A stretch of DNA of 64,000 nucleotides from Sipunculus nudus (lineage: Eukaryota > Annelida > Sipuncula > Golfingiida > Sipunculidae): NCBI GenBank assembly GCA_026874595.1, contig CM049306.1, positions 23,609,019 to 23,673,018 on the forward strand, in the 5' to 3' direction. A model generated the notes under the pieces. It did not search any database. It was given only the letters and a program-made list of their open reading frames with translations, and had not been told where the DNA came from. Positions 1 through 11,392 of the stretch are shown here, piece after piece. Both the position numbers and the translations under genes were made by a program. Every line of letters begins with the position of its first letter. Within the stretch, counting starts at the first letter, position 1.

Positions 1-933
1 GTACTAAAAACTGGTGGCGTCATCTACATTTGTTTTGCCGTGGCGTCCATCTGTACATGTGCTTTGGGTTAAAATTGCTCATACCTCCGGAGTGGTTCAA
101 GGTATTGGACTGAAATTTGGCATGTCTATCCATCTTGGAAAATTTTCTCATAGATCAGACAGGTGGCGCCACTTACATTTCCGTTTTTGTAGAATAAATA
201 ATGCCTTTTTCTGTGGAGTGATTTGCCCTATTGGCCTAAAAATGTGCATATCCATAGATCTTGGACTCCGCCATCTTGTACTCAAGACTGGTGGCGTCAT
301 CTACAATTGTTTTGCCACGGCGTCCATCTGTACATGTGCTTTGGATTAAAATTGCTCACTTCTTCGGAGTGGTCAAGGTATTGGTCTGAAATTTGGCATG
401 TCTATCCATCTTGGAAAATTTTCTCGTAAACCAGACAGGTGTCGCCACCTACCTTCCCGTTTCTGTAGAATAAATTAATGTTCTTTTCCAAGGAGCGGCG
501 TGCCGTATTGGTCTGAAACTGTGCATGTATATAGATCTTGGACTCCTTAATCTTATACTCAAGACTGGTGGCGCTATCTGTCATTTTTTCGTGTGGTGTC
601 CATATGTCCATTTGTTTAGGTGAAAATTCAGGCGTTCAATGTCTTCAATGTCGTATATCCATCTTGGATAGTTTTCTCATCAACCAGGCAGGTGGCGCCT
701 CATACCTTACCATTTTTATAGTATAAATTGATCCCTTTTTTTCAAGGTGATTTACCGTATTGGCCCCATATTTGGGGAAAATTTTAAATATCAAGTCGAT
801 AGAAAGAAGAAACCATGGTCCCTGGCCAGGTGTTAGTATATGCTACTGAAGATGGGTGGCCTATTCTTAAAGCGAGGGGGGGGGGTAATTGTCTGGGGAT
901 ACTATGGCACCTGCAGTGCCAAGATATATCTAG
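1..933 (+). mobile_element. 3' part of a subfamily A HINE-like (Helitron2/Helentron-type) element
   Basis: The element enters from the left edge. It is built of about 278-bp tandem units, seen as repeats of CTGGTGGCGTCATCTAC-like text near 10, 286 and 564, each followed by a GGTGGCGCCAC-type motif. It then runs through a poly-G tract (876-885) and TAATTGTCTGGGGATAC into a hairpin (GGCACC TGC AGTGCC, 906-920) and the tail AAGATATATCTAG, ending before T at 934. The same 3' end recurs at 7171-7219 and, inverted, at 41047-41090 and 56189-56220. The short open frames inside it are not conserved between units. Assignment to Helitron2/HINE is by architecture only. Confidence 0.6.
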
Positions 934-1534
934 TTATAACCTGTATAAAATGTACATGCAGCTTTTGAGAATAACTTATTTTGAAAATGATCTTTAGTAG
1001 TAGAAACCCCGATTTTTATGGTTATTGCTTTAATCCTATCGGTCCAATGGTGTAAATATCTTGTTTATACCATAGGGTTGCATACTACAAAATCTGATGA
1101 AACAACAGTCCCATCGGGAAAGTTCACGGAATACCGGTGGCCCAGCCCTTCCGGTTCCCTGATCGTTTTTGTTAGCCGTGTGGTGCAAATAGGACACCCA
1201 TGCTCACTACGTTGTTCGGTGCGTTTAGGCTCTGTTGTGAAAATGGTACTTTATTTTCTCGGGTCACTACACTGGTTTTGGTTACCTGTAAACACTTTTC
1301 GCTCGAAATATTTCTTCGCCACATGACTTTACTGACGCTTAACTGCCTCCGCAACCTTGATCATATCGTTATGTTCCGTGGAGACTGTCTTGACATGTGA
1401 ATATAGATATTTATTCATATATACTGTCAAACAAGTTACAATTTAACTTCACCTGAGCATGTTTAATATATAAGCGACAGGTATATAAAGAAATATAATA
1501 TAGTCAAAATATATAAAGAATTATAATTTAGTCC

Positions 1535-1625
<91 letters not shown>

Positions 1626-2180
1626 ATCTCTGGTCTCAATCATACTGAAAATTATATTTTATAAAACGATTTCATTTCTTGTGTATTCATGTTTAGCTCT
1701 TGAACTTAAAATATCCAACAAACTTATCAAACCTGAGGCCCGCCACACGGCGTTTCATCACGTGATAACCTGTTGGTCCACAACAAACTAAACTGCAGAC
1801 ATGCAGCTACTTGCACTAACTGATCTGATAACCCAGTAAACCCATTTTGAATTTAGAATTTTAATAAGAATTTTCAACTTCAAATGATAACAACCTAAAA
1901 GTTAGCCCTATTTTTGTATTTTACTTCAATTTCTCCTTTGCTTTGTCGTCTGTGAAAAGCCTCTACTGTGGGTTCTTCAGTTGGTTTTTAGTCAGTTACA
2001 CAAACAAATCTTATAATTTGCATACCTAGCACTGCATGATGTCTGGTACTATTTAATACAAATTATTTAGATCTAGTGGAAACAGGTACCGGAGAAAACG
2101 TGTTGAGGAATCGGCGAACATATTTGCTGGGTCGGCTGAGTGTAAGTTATCTGTGAGTTAAGGGGCCTGTGTTGTAATTA
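934..2180. other. Intergenic; one long (TA)n tract, no gene seen
   Basis: No open frame here has gene-like composition or support from a repeat copy elsewhere. A (TA)n microsatellite of about 80 bp occupies roughly 1537-1618. Confidence 0.6.
1537..1618. repeat. (TA)n microsatellite
   Basis: Uninterrupted TA dinucleotides read directly in the sequence. Confidence 0.95.
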
Positions 2181-3263
2181 CAGGATATGGTAAGTTTGCC
2201 ATGATATTAATAATTAGAATATACAGTTTCAGTTGACATATTGTAATAACCTAACTTCATTCTTTAGGGATATGACTATTCTTCTTAATATTTTATATAA
2301 TAACTAAACAGAATTGCACATAGCCGTTAGCATAGAGATGGCTATAGCTGTAAGCTAACCATGCAGACAAGCCGATGTTATGGATCTGAGACACTTGGTC
2401 AGCCAATAGGACATTTAACTTTTTTCTCAGACTCCTGCCGTTGACTGTACCAGTATTGTAGCGTGTTTTTGTAGTGCTCGCGGGTTCTTGTGTGCGGGGA
2501 ATTAGCAAAGCACAAATAAGAAGTCATCAGGTATAGTAGTGACTTCAGTATATCAAGAAATACATGTTCACAGCCTGCTGGTCAGTTGGTGTCCAGCTCC
2601 GCAGTCAGTTCAGATATCCACTACTACTCAGACACCTGGCAGCATCATTATACTTTGACCCTGACGCTTCCATGGTGACACTGATGGGCAGCTCATTAAC
2701 ACTGATAGGATCATGCCGAGATACATAAATTTACATTCTTTTACAGCAATTAACTTAAATCTGTGTTTCATCATGTGACTGACACATTATACAAAAACAA
2801 CTTTATGAGGTAAATGAAACTTTACATCCTCATGAAATGTGACCCTAAGATTATATATGTAGAAAATTGTATCAAACTAAAGCTATTACTTACTATATAA
2901 GTTATTACAAAGTTTAGAACTTCAACAGACACAGAAAATCCACTTAAATCATAATTGCAGCTCCACTAAATAAGAAACAAGGATGTAAACAGAGTTAATT
3001 TAAGTTATAGGAATCTAGCAGTGTCCTAAATATGAAGCTTATATGTATAATACTGAGTAATTCATAGAAGAATTATTATTGCCCAACAAACTGTATCATT
3101 TGTTATATCGGGAAGCCTTAAGTAAGGTTAATGTAAGGTAATAATGTTAAAGATATTCAAATTTATGAATGCCTAAACTTTTTCTAACTCCTGAATTCAC
3201 AATATGTAGTATCGTGGTCAGAAACCAATATTTAATATTAAACCGGGTAACTTCACGCATGGA
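2180..3263 (+). repeat. Dispersed repeat, first copy (partner 14230-14815)
   Basis: This stretch shares diverged but collinear text with 14230-14815: TTACAGGATATGGT, then TATTAGTTGACA-like text, then ATG(T)CATGGATC-GAGACAC followed by GGTCAG, and finally TTCA-ATTTATGAATGCCT just before a TTTAGCTCAGCTGAC start. The two copies therefore sit directly upstream of two subfamily C elements and may be one larger duplicated unit. No coding potential is seen. Confidence 0.55.
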
Positions 3264-3480
3264 TTTAGCTCAGCTGACTGAAAGTCAAATGAGGTATAGG
3301 AATGGTGCTCTGTCCGTCGTCCATCCGTCCGGACGTTAACAGGGCTCAAATCGTGCCCGCTGGACCTGGAATCTTCTTACTTATCATCCAGAGAGGTTAA
3401 TGAATAATCTCCCAAGACATCTGAAATTAGGTCACTTATATTCTCTGAGTTATAGGGCCTGAATGAGCACCGCAGAATAC

Positions 3481-3532
<52 letters not shown>

Positions 3533-4176
3533 ACCGTATTTAAATAGTCTTTTCATGCATTTTGATCATGAACATTATTAGTAGTTTCTGAAGACTTGTG
3601 ACGCCATTTCTATTAGTTCTATTTTACACCGATTTTCTTCTTCGATTACTGAGACCGCCAAATTACAGCCTTCATATCATTTTCTCAGTTGTGGTTCCAT
3701 CTGGTGTCATGAATCCTCGTACATTCATTCCTCTTGAAGACTTGTGGTGCTCCGTACCTTCTCACGCCTTTTCCCTCTAGGTTAATAGGTTGTGGTTTCG
3801 TTTAGGGAAATCTAACATGTTTATTGATCATGACTTGTCATATCAGTTGTTAATGCCCGATGGTATACAACATGAATCACAAATTTTACCTGACAGTGTC
3901 TTTTGGGGACTTCACACTGTTCACAGTACAGGAACGGTGCCAGGTTCTCAGCACATAAATCTTGGATTTATTATAGGGCACAATTTGTGATCATACGATC
4001 TCCACATGGGTGATTTTTTTTTTCAAAATGTTGTCACCATGCTTCATTTGCATATATGACAGGCTTATATACAGTGCCCTCAAGACAACCAGTAGAGAAC
4101 ATATAAATCTGTCTAGTACTATAGCCAATACCAAAACGTCATTCTGCTGAGCGTCATCACGCATGGGTGCTTAGGT
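3264..4176 (+). mobile_element. Subfamily C repeat element (TTTAGCTCAGCTGAC type)
   Basis: It begins TTTAGCTCAGCTGACTGAAA, has the CGTCGTCCATCCGTCCG simple repeat, then a core with CTGGACCTGGAATCTTC and GGTCACTTATA text. It ends in a decayed 3' terminus at 4145-4176 (CTGCTGAGCGTCATCACGCATGGGTGC). A (TA)n tract lies at 3483-3524. A second, better 3' terminus follows at 5157-5188, so this region may hold two overlapping or nested copies. Confidence 0.5.
3483..3524. repeat. (TA)n microsatellite
   Basis: Pure TA dinucleotides inside the subfamily C element. Confidence 0.95.
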
Positions 4177-4259
4177 AATTTTGACCTCATTAGCATATAT
4201 TACAAGCTAATGTACAGTGCCCTCAGGACAAACAGTACCAAAATATACATAAATGCATC

Positions 4260-4331
4260 TATTGACACATCCGATCGTGACGTCACATAAACCAGGTCAC
4301 TGACCACGTGATCTATAAGGCAAAACATTGG
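4260..4331 (+). repeat. Short dispersed repeat with CRE and E-box; inverted copy at 60350-60418
   Basis: The text GACACATCCGATCGTGACG, then TCAC.., then AGGTCACTGACCACGTG and TAAGGCAAAACAT recurs as its reverse complement at 60350-60418. The copy here has a perfect CRE-type octamer TGACGTCA (4278-4285) and a CACGTG E-box (4305-4310), both also present in the other copy. No gene start is seen nearby, so a regulatory role is speculative. Confidence 0.6.
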
Positions 4332-5156
4332 CTATCTATTTACACTACAATACCAGTCGAAGTTTCTCTTCAATGTTCTCACTGTTTAATGTCATTTTGC
4401 GTATCAAAAACCATAAACATGTCATTCTGGTGTCCATACAATTAAATAGTTATCTGAACTCCAGGAGGTCTTCCCTACAACATTTTAATTTGCACCTGAC
4501 AATCATATCTGATCTTCAGCATCCGTCTTTACTTGTACTGGTTTTCCTGATATTTTACAAGCAAAAGTATAAGCAAACACACAGATCTTTGTCAGTACAG
4601 AGTTATCATTTCAAGTCATTGACAGGCTTGCCCCAACTTGGCTGTAACTTGATAATGATCTGCTGTATATGCCTGGATGCTTGCAGACCTGTGGTCTGTT
4701 TATTTGGAGACATTCCAAAGTATTTAATTGAAAAACTGTATGTTACTTTTCACTTGGTTAGCTATAATATGTGAATTATCCATACATTAAAGTGAACTCA
4801 TTTTGAGATGGTCCCCATTCCTAGAGTGGACAGCAGTCACTGGGGGTACAGGCTGGACTACCCTGGTCCAACCAGTGACAAGATGTCACAGAAATATATA
4901 AATAACAAATGAAAATTACACTTCTTTAAACGTATGTAAAATATTTATAAGATTTTTGGACAAATAATTACTTTAGTGAATGAATGGACTAAGATTTGGC
5001 CCTGAGTGGATACATTTGACCAGTGGTGATACGTGACAGAAGAGGTCATTCAGCCCCCCCCCCCCCCCATTGATTCGAAAACATCACATAGTTGAAATCC
5101 AATCGCCGTGCCAAGTGATGGACTATAGTATCATAGCCTATACCAACGCATCATTC

Positions 5157-5188
5157 AGCTGAGCGTCATGACCCATGGGTCACTTGTT
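5157..5188 (+). mobile_element. Isolated 3' terminus of a subfamily C element
   Basis: CAGCTGAGCG, a perfect palindrome TGACCCATGGGTCA (5169-5182), then CTTGTT. The same 3' end is found at 46689-46720 and, with changes, near 16765, 27241, 27298 and 30398. Its matching 5' end is not clear; 3264 is a candidate. Confidence 0.6.
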
Positions 5189-5725
5189 TGAACAAGACAC
5201 ATAGACACGTGCCATAATCAACTCGCGTGATTCCAAGCATAAAGCATCCAAACATGAATAATGTTTGTGGTTTTGGCGTGTTTAATAGTAGCATCGATAA
5301 TTATGATGAAGCCTTTGGTAAGTAAAGCTGACAATGATTTGTTGAGTTTGTTTCTTCGTTTCACATCTGCCAATAATAAAGCCCAGTTATAAAATCAATG
5401 CAAACATATGCACCTTGTTCCGAGTGCAATGTTATCTGCCAAGCCTCGTTGATCAACTTGGTAATAGCCATGAAAATATTGTTTATTTACAATCCCTTAT
5501 TTGTTCACAATTATTATAAAAACTATGCATTATGTTCAACGGTCCACTGGAGTAGAATGATTCTTCTTTTATGAGAAAGACAAAGTTGGCCAACGAATTT
5601 TGCGTTTAACTTAGGCCTGTGGTTTGGCCAGGATGTAGACCTGGAGGCCTGAGGCGCACCGTCAAAACAGAACTAGAGGTATTAGATATGCTTTTCGCCG
5701 ACGCAGGGTTATGTGAAAATGATTA

Positions 5726-7219
5726 ATTGTATCGCCAGACAAAGTCTGGAGATACTATGGTTTAGGCACGGTTGCGCCGCCGCCGCCGAGATTTCGTTTG
5801 GACGCGATAACTCAAAATATTTTATGGATCTCTACCAAACTTGACATATGCATAGATATTGGTGAGAGGACGAAGCCTATTTTAAATGGGGTCATGACCT
5901 TTACTAGGAGTGTGACCTTAGCCTTGAATAGGTCAATTTTAGGGGGAAAATCACACAAATTCTTGAATATCTCAAGAAATCTTGCATGGATTGATCCAAA
6001 AATCAAGTAGACCATAGAACTTTTATAGTGTTGTAATGTACTGGAAACTTGATGCGCCACCTGTTATATTTTTCTGGTTTTTGGGCCGTTTAATACCCCC
6101 ATCATTGCCACTTTACAGTACTGTGAGCATTATAAAGCAAAAACTAATGGACAGACGTCTTTCATATTATGCATATACATAGACATTGGTTTGGTATGAT
6201 GTATATTTAAATTGGGGTCATGACCTTTCCATTGAGAATGCCTTGACCTTGAATAATGCCATTTATGGTGAAAATCACACAAAATCATAAATATCTCAAT
6301 AAAAGATCCATGGATTGGTCCAAAATCAAATTGGCTGAAGATCTTGGATCGTTTTGTCTTCTGCGGAAGACAGGTGGCGCCATATTCTTTCCTTTTCTTG
6401 TTTTAGCGCCTTTTAATACCCCACCATTGCCACTTGACAGTACTGTGAGCATTATAAGTCTAAAACAAATGGACACGTTGGGCTGAAATTGTTCATGTCT
6501 ATTGATCTTGGATACCTCCATCTTGTATTTAAGACTGGTGTTGCTATCTGCAATCGTAATTGTGTGGCGTCCATCCGTACGTTTGCTTTCAGTGAAAAAT
6601 TTCTCATATCTCTGGGGTGGTTCAAAGTATTGATCTAAAATTTGGCATGTCCATCCATCTTGGAAGGTTTTCTCGTAAACCAGACAGGTGGCGCCACCTT
6701 CCTTCCCGTTTCTGTAGAATAAATTAATGCCCTCTGAGGAGTGACTTGCCCCATTGGCCTAAAAATGTGCACATCAATAAATCTTGGACTCCTCCATCTT
6801 GTACTCAAGACTGGTCGTGCCATCTGCAATCGTTTTGACGTTGCGTCTATTTGTACATATGCTTTCGGTGAAAATTGCTGATATCTCAAGAGTGGTTCAA
6901 GGTATTGGTCTGAAATTTGGCATGTCTATCCATGTTGGAAAATTTTCTCGATAACAAGACAGGTGGTGCCACTTACCTTCCCATATCCGTAAAATAAATT
7001 CATGCTCTTTTCTGAGGAGTGATTCTCCGTAGCACTCATATTTGGTAAAAATATTGTTTCTCATGTTTATGGTTGGAAGAAACCATAGTGGCTTTTCAAG
7101 TGTCAGCATATGCTGCTGAAGATGGGGGCTATTCTAAAAAAAAAGTGGGGTGGTGGGGGGGGGGGGGGGGTTAATTGTCTGGGGATACTGTGGCACCTTC
7201 GGTGCCAAGAAATATATAG
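5726..7219 (+). mobile_element. Complete subfamily A HINE-like element
   Basis: The 5' end is a near-perfect hairpin (GTATCGCCAGAC / GTCTGGAGATAC, 5729-5755) followed by CTATGGTTT and a (CCG)n run at 5770-5785. The core holds GGTCATGACCTTT-type text and two or more about 300-bp units with GGTGGCGCC motifs (6371, 6685). The 3' end is poly-G, TTGTCTGGGGATAC (7175-7188, inverse of the 5' arm), hairpin GGCACC TTC GGTGCC (7192-7206), then AAGAAATATATAG. Open frames inside are short and shared with no known protein. It is about 1.5 kb, consistent with a non-autonomous element. Confidence 0.65.
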
Positions 7220-7882
7220 TTTCTATCTGCTCTGACTATCGAGCTCTATTGACATATTTTAAGTCTACATATAACAGCCGACACACTATATATATACATG
7301 TAGTGTAAGTTTCGCTTTTTTTCGGCTGCCGCGAATATCCCATATATAAGCAACCTGAATTATAGTTTTATTAGAGGCAAGATGCATTCTGTTTTTAAAA
7401 GCGTCACCCGGCGCGCAATACAGAGAGAACAAAATTTTGAATTATTTTAAGTCTGTATATGGACGGTCTGTTTATCTGAATCTATATTTGTGGTAAGGTT
7501 TCGATATATACCTTTATATAGATTAGTTGACAAGCATGAGTAAAATATATAAACACATGTTGGATTGATATAGGTAAGAAGTATAAACAGGACTACCAGA
7601 GAGGGCTGGTAACCGCAGGCGTTATACTTTAGTGTCGTCAGTTTTAGCCATTACAAGTTTGTGGTGGGGGGGGGGGGGTAGGGGGGGGGGTTGTAATAAT
7701 AACCTATTTTCGTCTGTCTCAGACAATCACATGCATCGGAAAGAAATTCATTTTTATAATGATAAGTTGAAAGGTGAACTCCCACATGTTCTCATGTTCA
7801 GTTTAAGTTTTTGTTCTCCAATGCCTCGCTCCAGTAAGTAATACAGCATCGATGAGAGCCCCATGTAAATCTGGTAACTACG
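7220..7882. other. Intergenic, G-run rich, no gene seen
   Basis: Two poly-G stretches lie at about 7662-7690. The 69-codon frame across them is low-complexity and not credible as a gene. Confidence 0.6.
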
Positions 7883-8431
7883 CTCCTCACACAGCGGTTA
7901 TACACTGCTGTCGTCCCAGTTCTCTCCTCACACAGCGGTTATACACTTCAGTCGTCCCAGTTCTCTCCTCACACAACGGTTATACACTGCAGTCGTCCCA
8001 GTTCTCTCCTCACACAACGGTTATACACTGCAGTCGTCCCAGTTCTCTCCTCACACAGCGGTTATACACTGCTGTCCTCCCTGATCTCTCCTCACACAGC
8101 GGTTATACACTGCTGTCCTCCCTGATCTCTCCTCACACAGCGGTTATACACTGCAGTCGTCCCAGTTCTCTCCTCACAACGGTTATACACTGCAGTCGTC
8201 CCAGTTCTCTCCTCACACAGCGGTTATACACTGCTGTCCTCCCTGATCTCTCCTCACACAGCGGTTATACACTGCAGTCGTCCCAGTTCTCTCCTCACAC
8301 AGCGGTTACACACTGCATTCGTCCCAGTTCTCTCCTCACACAGCGGTTATACACTGCAGTCGTCCCAGTTCTCTCCTCACACAGCGGTTATACACTGCAG
8401 TCGTCTCAGGTCTCCTCTCGTGTAACCGCTG
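7883..8431 (+). repeat. 41-bp minisatellite, 13 units plus a partial
   Basis: The unit begins CTCCTCACACAGCGGTTATA and continues CACTGCAGTCGTCCCAGTTC plus T. Two variants alternate: ...GCAGTCGTCCCAGTTCT and ...GCTGTCCTCCCTGATCT. One unit (about 8172) has lost 2 bp and the last full unit is 39 bp. Because 41 is not a multiple of 3 and all three frames of the unit lack stops, the array generates a 209-codon open frame that is an artefact of the repeat rather than a protein. A single inverted unit follows at 8476-8516. Confidence 0.9.
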
Positions 8432-8475
8432 CTTTTTTGACAAAATTTTCATTGAAGTTTTCGAGAAGTTATCTG

Positions 8476-8516
8476 GGATGACTGCAGTGTATAACAGCTG
8501 CGTGAGGAGTGTAACA
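8476..8516 (-). repeat. Inverted single copy of the 41-bp minisatellite unit
   Basis: GATGACTGCAGTGTATAACA followed by GCTGCGTGAGGAGTGTAACAC is the reverse complement of the minisatellite unit with few changes. It lies about 45 bp beyond the end of the direct array. Confidence 0.8.
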
Positions 8517-8717
8517 CGTAACATATCCTACACCTTAATTCACTCTGACATATACTGAGATGGGACTATTTAACTGGCATTTTAACACTGGTAACCGGTC
8601 ATCGCATTCGAAGCCTGTTAATGATTAACCTTTCAGCAAAAAAATTGACAGAACGCTAATTTAACTGGACATCATCATAACAAACAATAACCATTTCATC
8701 TCTTAATTGAGATAGTA

Positions 8718-8766
8718 CCAAAAAAAAAAAAAAACAAAAAAAAAAAAAAAAGGAAACAAAAAAAAA
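8718..8766. repeat. A-rich homopolymer tract
   Basis: Runs of A broken by single C and GG. It could be the tail of an old retroposon, but no body is recognisable upstream. Confidence 0.8.
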
Positions 8767-9166
8767 TAATGTAAGGGATCTGATAGTCAATATGATATTA
8801 AAAAGTAAAAGAGCAATCATTTTTCTAGCAATACTCATTTTACTTTTTAAAGCAAAAATATTATTTATCTATAATTTATTTATTATTTATTCATAATTAA
8901 TTTAATGTTAAAAAACGCATATGTATTATGTAATCTGGTGTGTTTGGTTTACTTATTAAAAAATGCAAAGGTGCAGTTTCAATTTATTTACATTTCTAAT
9001 TTTGTTTCATGAGCATATCACGCAATATATGCAGCAATATTTCAACAATCTTGCAGAAAAGCTGCGAAAAGGCATCACTGGATAAATGCCTTTCCGGTGG
9101 AAAAATTATGATATAAAAGTACTATTCCTGCTGTATTTCTGTATAAACGGAGGTATTAGCAGAAGT

Positions 9167-9512
9167 CGGTTGAACAGCTGTAACCTGTGAGAGAAGAAGG
9201 ATAAAAATATGGTAAAACCCCATAAATCAACGAGTTCTGACATATCCTTATATTGTTTCGTGGTGTCCCAGTTCGGCTTCGGGCATATGTCCATGTTTTG
9301 GAGACGTCAATAACAGGGCCAGCTTCCTACGAGGCCATACGGTTGAACAGCTATTACCTGCGAGAGCAGAAGGATCAAAATATGGTTAAATCCCATAAAT
9401 CAGCGAGGTCTGACTCATTCTTATATTGTTTTGTGGTGTCCCAATGCGACTTCGGGCATATGTCCATGTTTTGAAGACGCCAATAGCAGGGCCAGCTTCC
9501 TACGAGGTTTGG
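9167..9512 (+). repeat. Tandem duplication, about 175-bp unit, two copies
   Basis: GGTTGAACAGCT at 9167 and again at 9342 each lead into CTG(C/T)GAGAG.AGAAGGAT, CCCATAAATCA, TTATATTGTTT, GTGGTGTCCCA and GGGCATATGTCCATGTTTTG. The open frames crossing it differ between copies, so no gene is called. Confidence 0.8.
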
Positions 9513-9769
9513 CCTTATAAGACTTCACCTATGTGTATATTGTAAATAAAATTAACTTAGAAGTTAAATGTGTTTGAAGTCTGTGTGATGCAAAGTCCCG
9601 TCAATAGTAATAAACCGCTGGACCTAGAAACCTTTAACAATAGATCGAGGGAGATCCTTGAAACTTTCTGAAATTAGTCTACTGCGACCTATTAGACGTA
9701 TAGTTATTCTTGAAGGCAACTTTCATCATCCAAAACTTTGCATCTTTCGTTTACAGCCCACCTACTAAA

Positions 9770-9965
9770 AGGGAAAACCCTACTGATTTTGAGGTCACGA
9801 GGTCAAAGGTCACAGGACCCACTTCTTTAAAAAGCCTTTTGATTAATTTGAAGCCAAACTTTTCATCCCAATTCTACACATCCAGCTAAATACTAACAGA
9901 TGAAGAAGTTTATTGATTTAGGGGTCACAAGGTCAAAGGTCAAGGTAACAGGACTCACTTCTTTA
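9770..9965 (+). repeat. AGGTCA-rich repeat fragment (two units)
   Basis: Two diverged units of the AGGTCA core found at 15400-18200: GAGGTCACGAGGTCAAAGGTCACAGGACCCACTTCTTTAAAA-type text, broken here into motifs at about 9790-9835 and 9920-9965. It is isolated from any element terminus I can see. Confidence 0.7.
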
Positions 9966-11316
9966 AAAGGCTTGATGGCCCATTTTTAAGCCTAACGATT
10001 TATTTCAATCTTCTATATATTTCATGAAATCTTACCTACAAATTGGGGGGGGGGGGAACTTATTGATATATGGTTCCATAAAATTATCCCCCCCCCCCCG
10101 AAAAAAACAATTTATTTGATAGGCGTGGTCCATGGGTCCCCAGTTCAATAATCAACTGTCTAGCCCTGGCTCATAATCGATGTTGATATGTGGTTTCCCT
10201 AATGTTATCGACAAACAGGTCACGGAAACAAGGATAATACTCGATAATTCGTTCTGACAACCATGCAGCCTAAGTGTTGAATGCGTCTTCCTTTTCTTGC
10301 TCAGATACCAATCTGTACTCTGTATTCAGGGATCATCCACCCCTTTGACCCTTATTAATACCTTTTGCTACTGACCCCCTGTGCGTTTCCATGGATCATT
10401 AATTATCTGGTGTAAGTGATCAGAGACATAGACTCTGTGTTCATGGAACATTAATCACCAGTGGCCATCACGGTCATAAAATCTTTTGTCGTCTGGGCCA
10501 CCTTCAACTTGAATTATTACCTCAACCAGCCCCCAGTTACTATTGTTACCCTCCACTATGACCCCGCTCAGTCTGATCTTTACCGGCATTCATTCTTTCT
10601 TTCAACACAAGACGCAAGGGCTGCTGTTGATTGGGGACGAGGTCAGTTTGTTTAACAAACGCTGAAAGTGGATCAGCTTGGATCAGCTAGCACCAAAAAC
10701 TCCGCTTCAAGCTGATTCGTTTATCCCACTGCTGTCACAGTGTCAGTCAATTTGTCTCTGTCAGTGACTGTCTCAGGCCTCCAAACCTGCACGGCACATA
10801 CATAGGCCTAGAAACAGAGTGGCTGGTTAATCTTTTTAAACATCCGCTGTAACAGCGTATGGTTACAGTGATTATACGGTTACCACAATGGTTATGTTCT
10901 GGGTTATGATCGTAGAAAATTTACTGAGACATAAAACTCCATGAAGACCACGTGCACAGTCAAGTTATTTCATTACCTTCCTGGAGATCTGCAGGAGAGT
11001 AAAAGAAGGTAGGTGAAACCTGAAATACACTTATTTGACAGAATAATCATTTTCTTTAGTATCTATAGTGTTCATAGGTTTACATATATACTGTTTTGAT
11101 ATGAAGTCGTGTTCCTTTAAAGGAAGTTTTGACTGAAGTCTGAGTGATTTAGGTCGTTAATTTGTCAACAGTTTGGGTTTATTTTCATTTTTGTAAGACT
11201 CTCTCTCTTTCTCTTTATCTCTCACATTTTTATCGTCGGTCGTAAATGAACGAGTCTTGTTGTGTCCATGAGTATAATGTAGAAATACAGTGTTAATATT
11301 AGTCATTATGGCATGT

Positions 11317-11318
<2 letters not shown>

Positions 11319-11391
<73 letters not shown>
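11319..11391. repeat. (TA)n microsatellite with one CA interruption
   Basis: TA repeats read directly, with ACATATAT near 11331. Confidence 0.95.

Positions 11392-11392
<1 letters not shown>

Noticed and set aside
4328-4774. 148-codon open frame on +
   Set aside because: It starts inside a dispersed repeat, has irregular composition, no domain I can name and no conserved copy; possible but unsupported.
7852-8481. 209-codon open frame read as a repeat-containing protein
   Set aside because: It is produced by a 41-bp minisatellite open in all frames; a 2-bp unit deletion changes frame mid-array without consequence, and there is no sequence outside the repeat with coding character.
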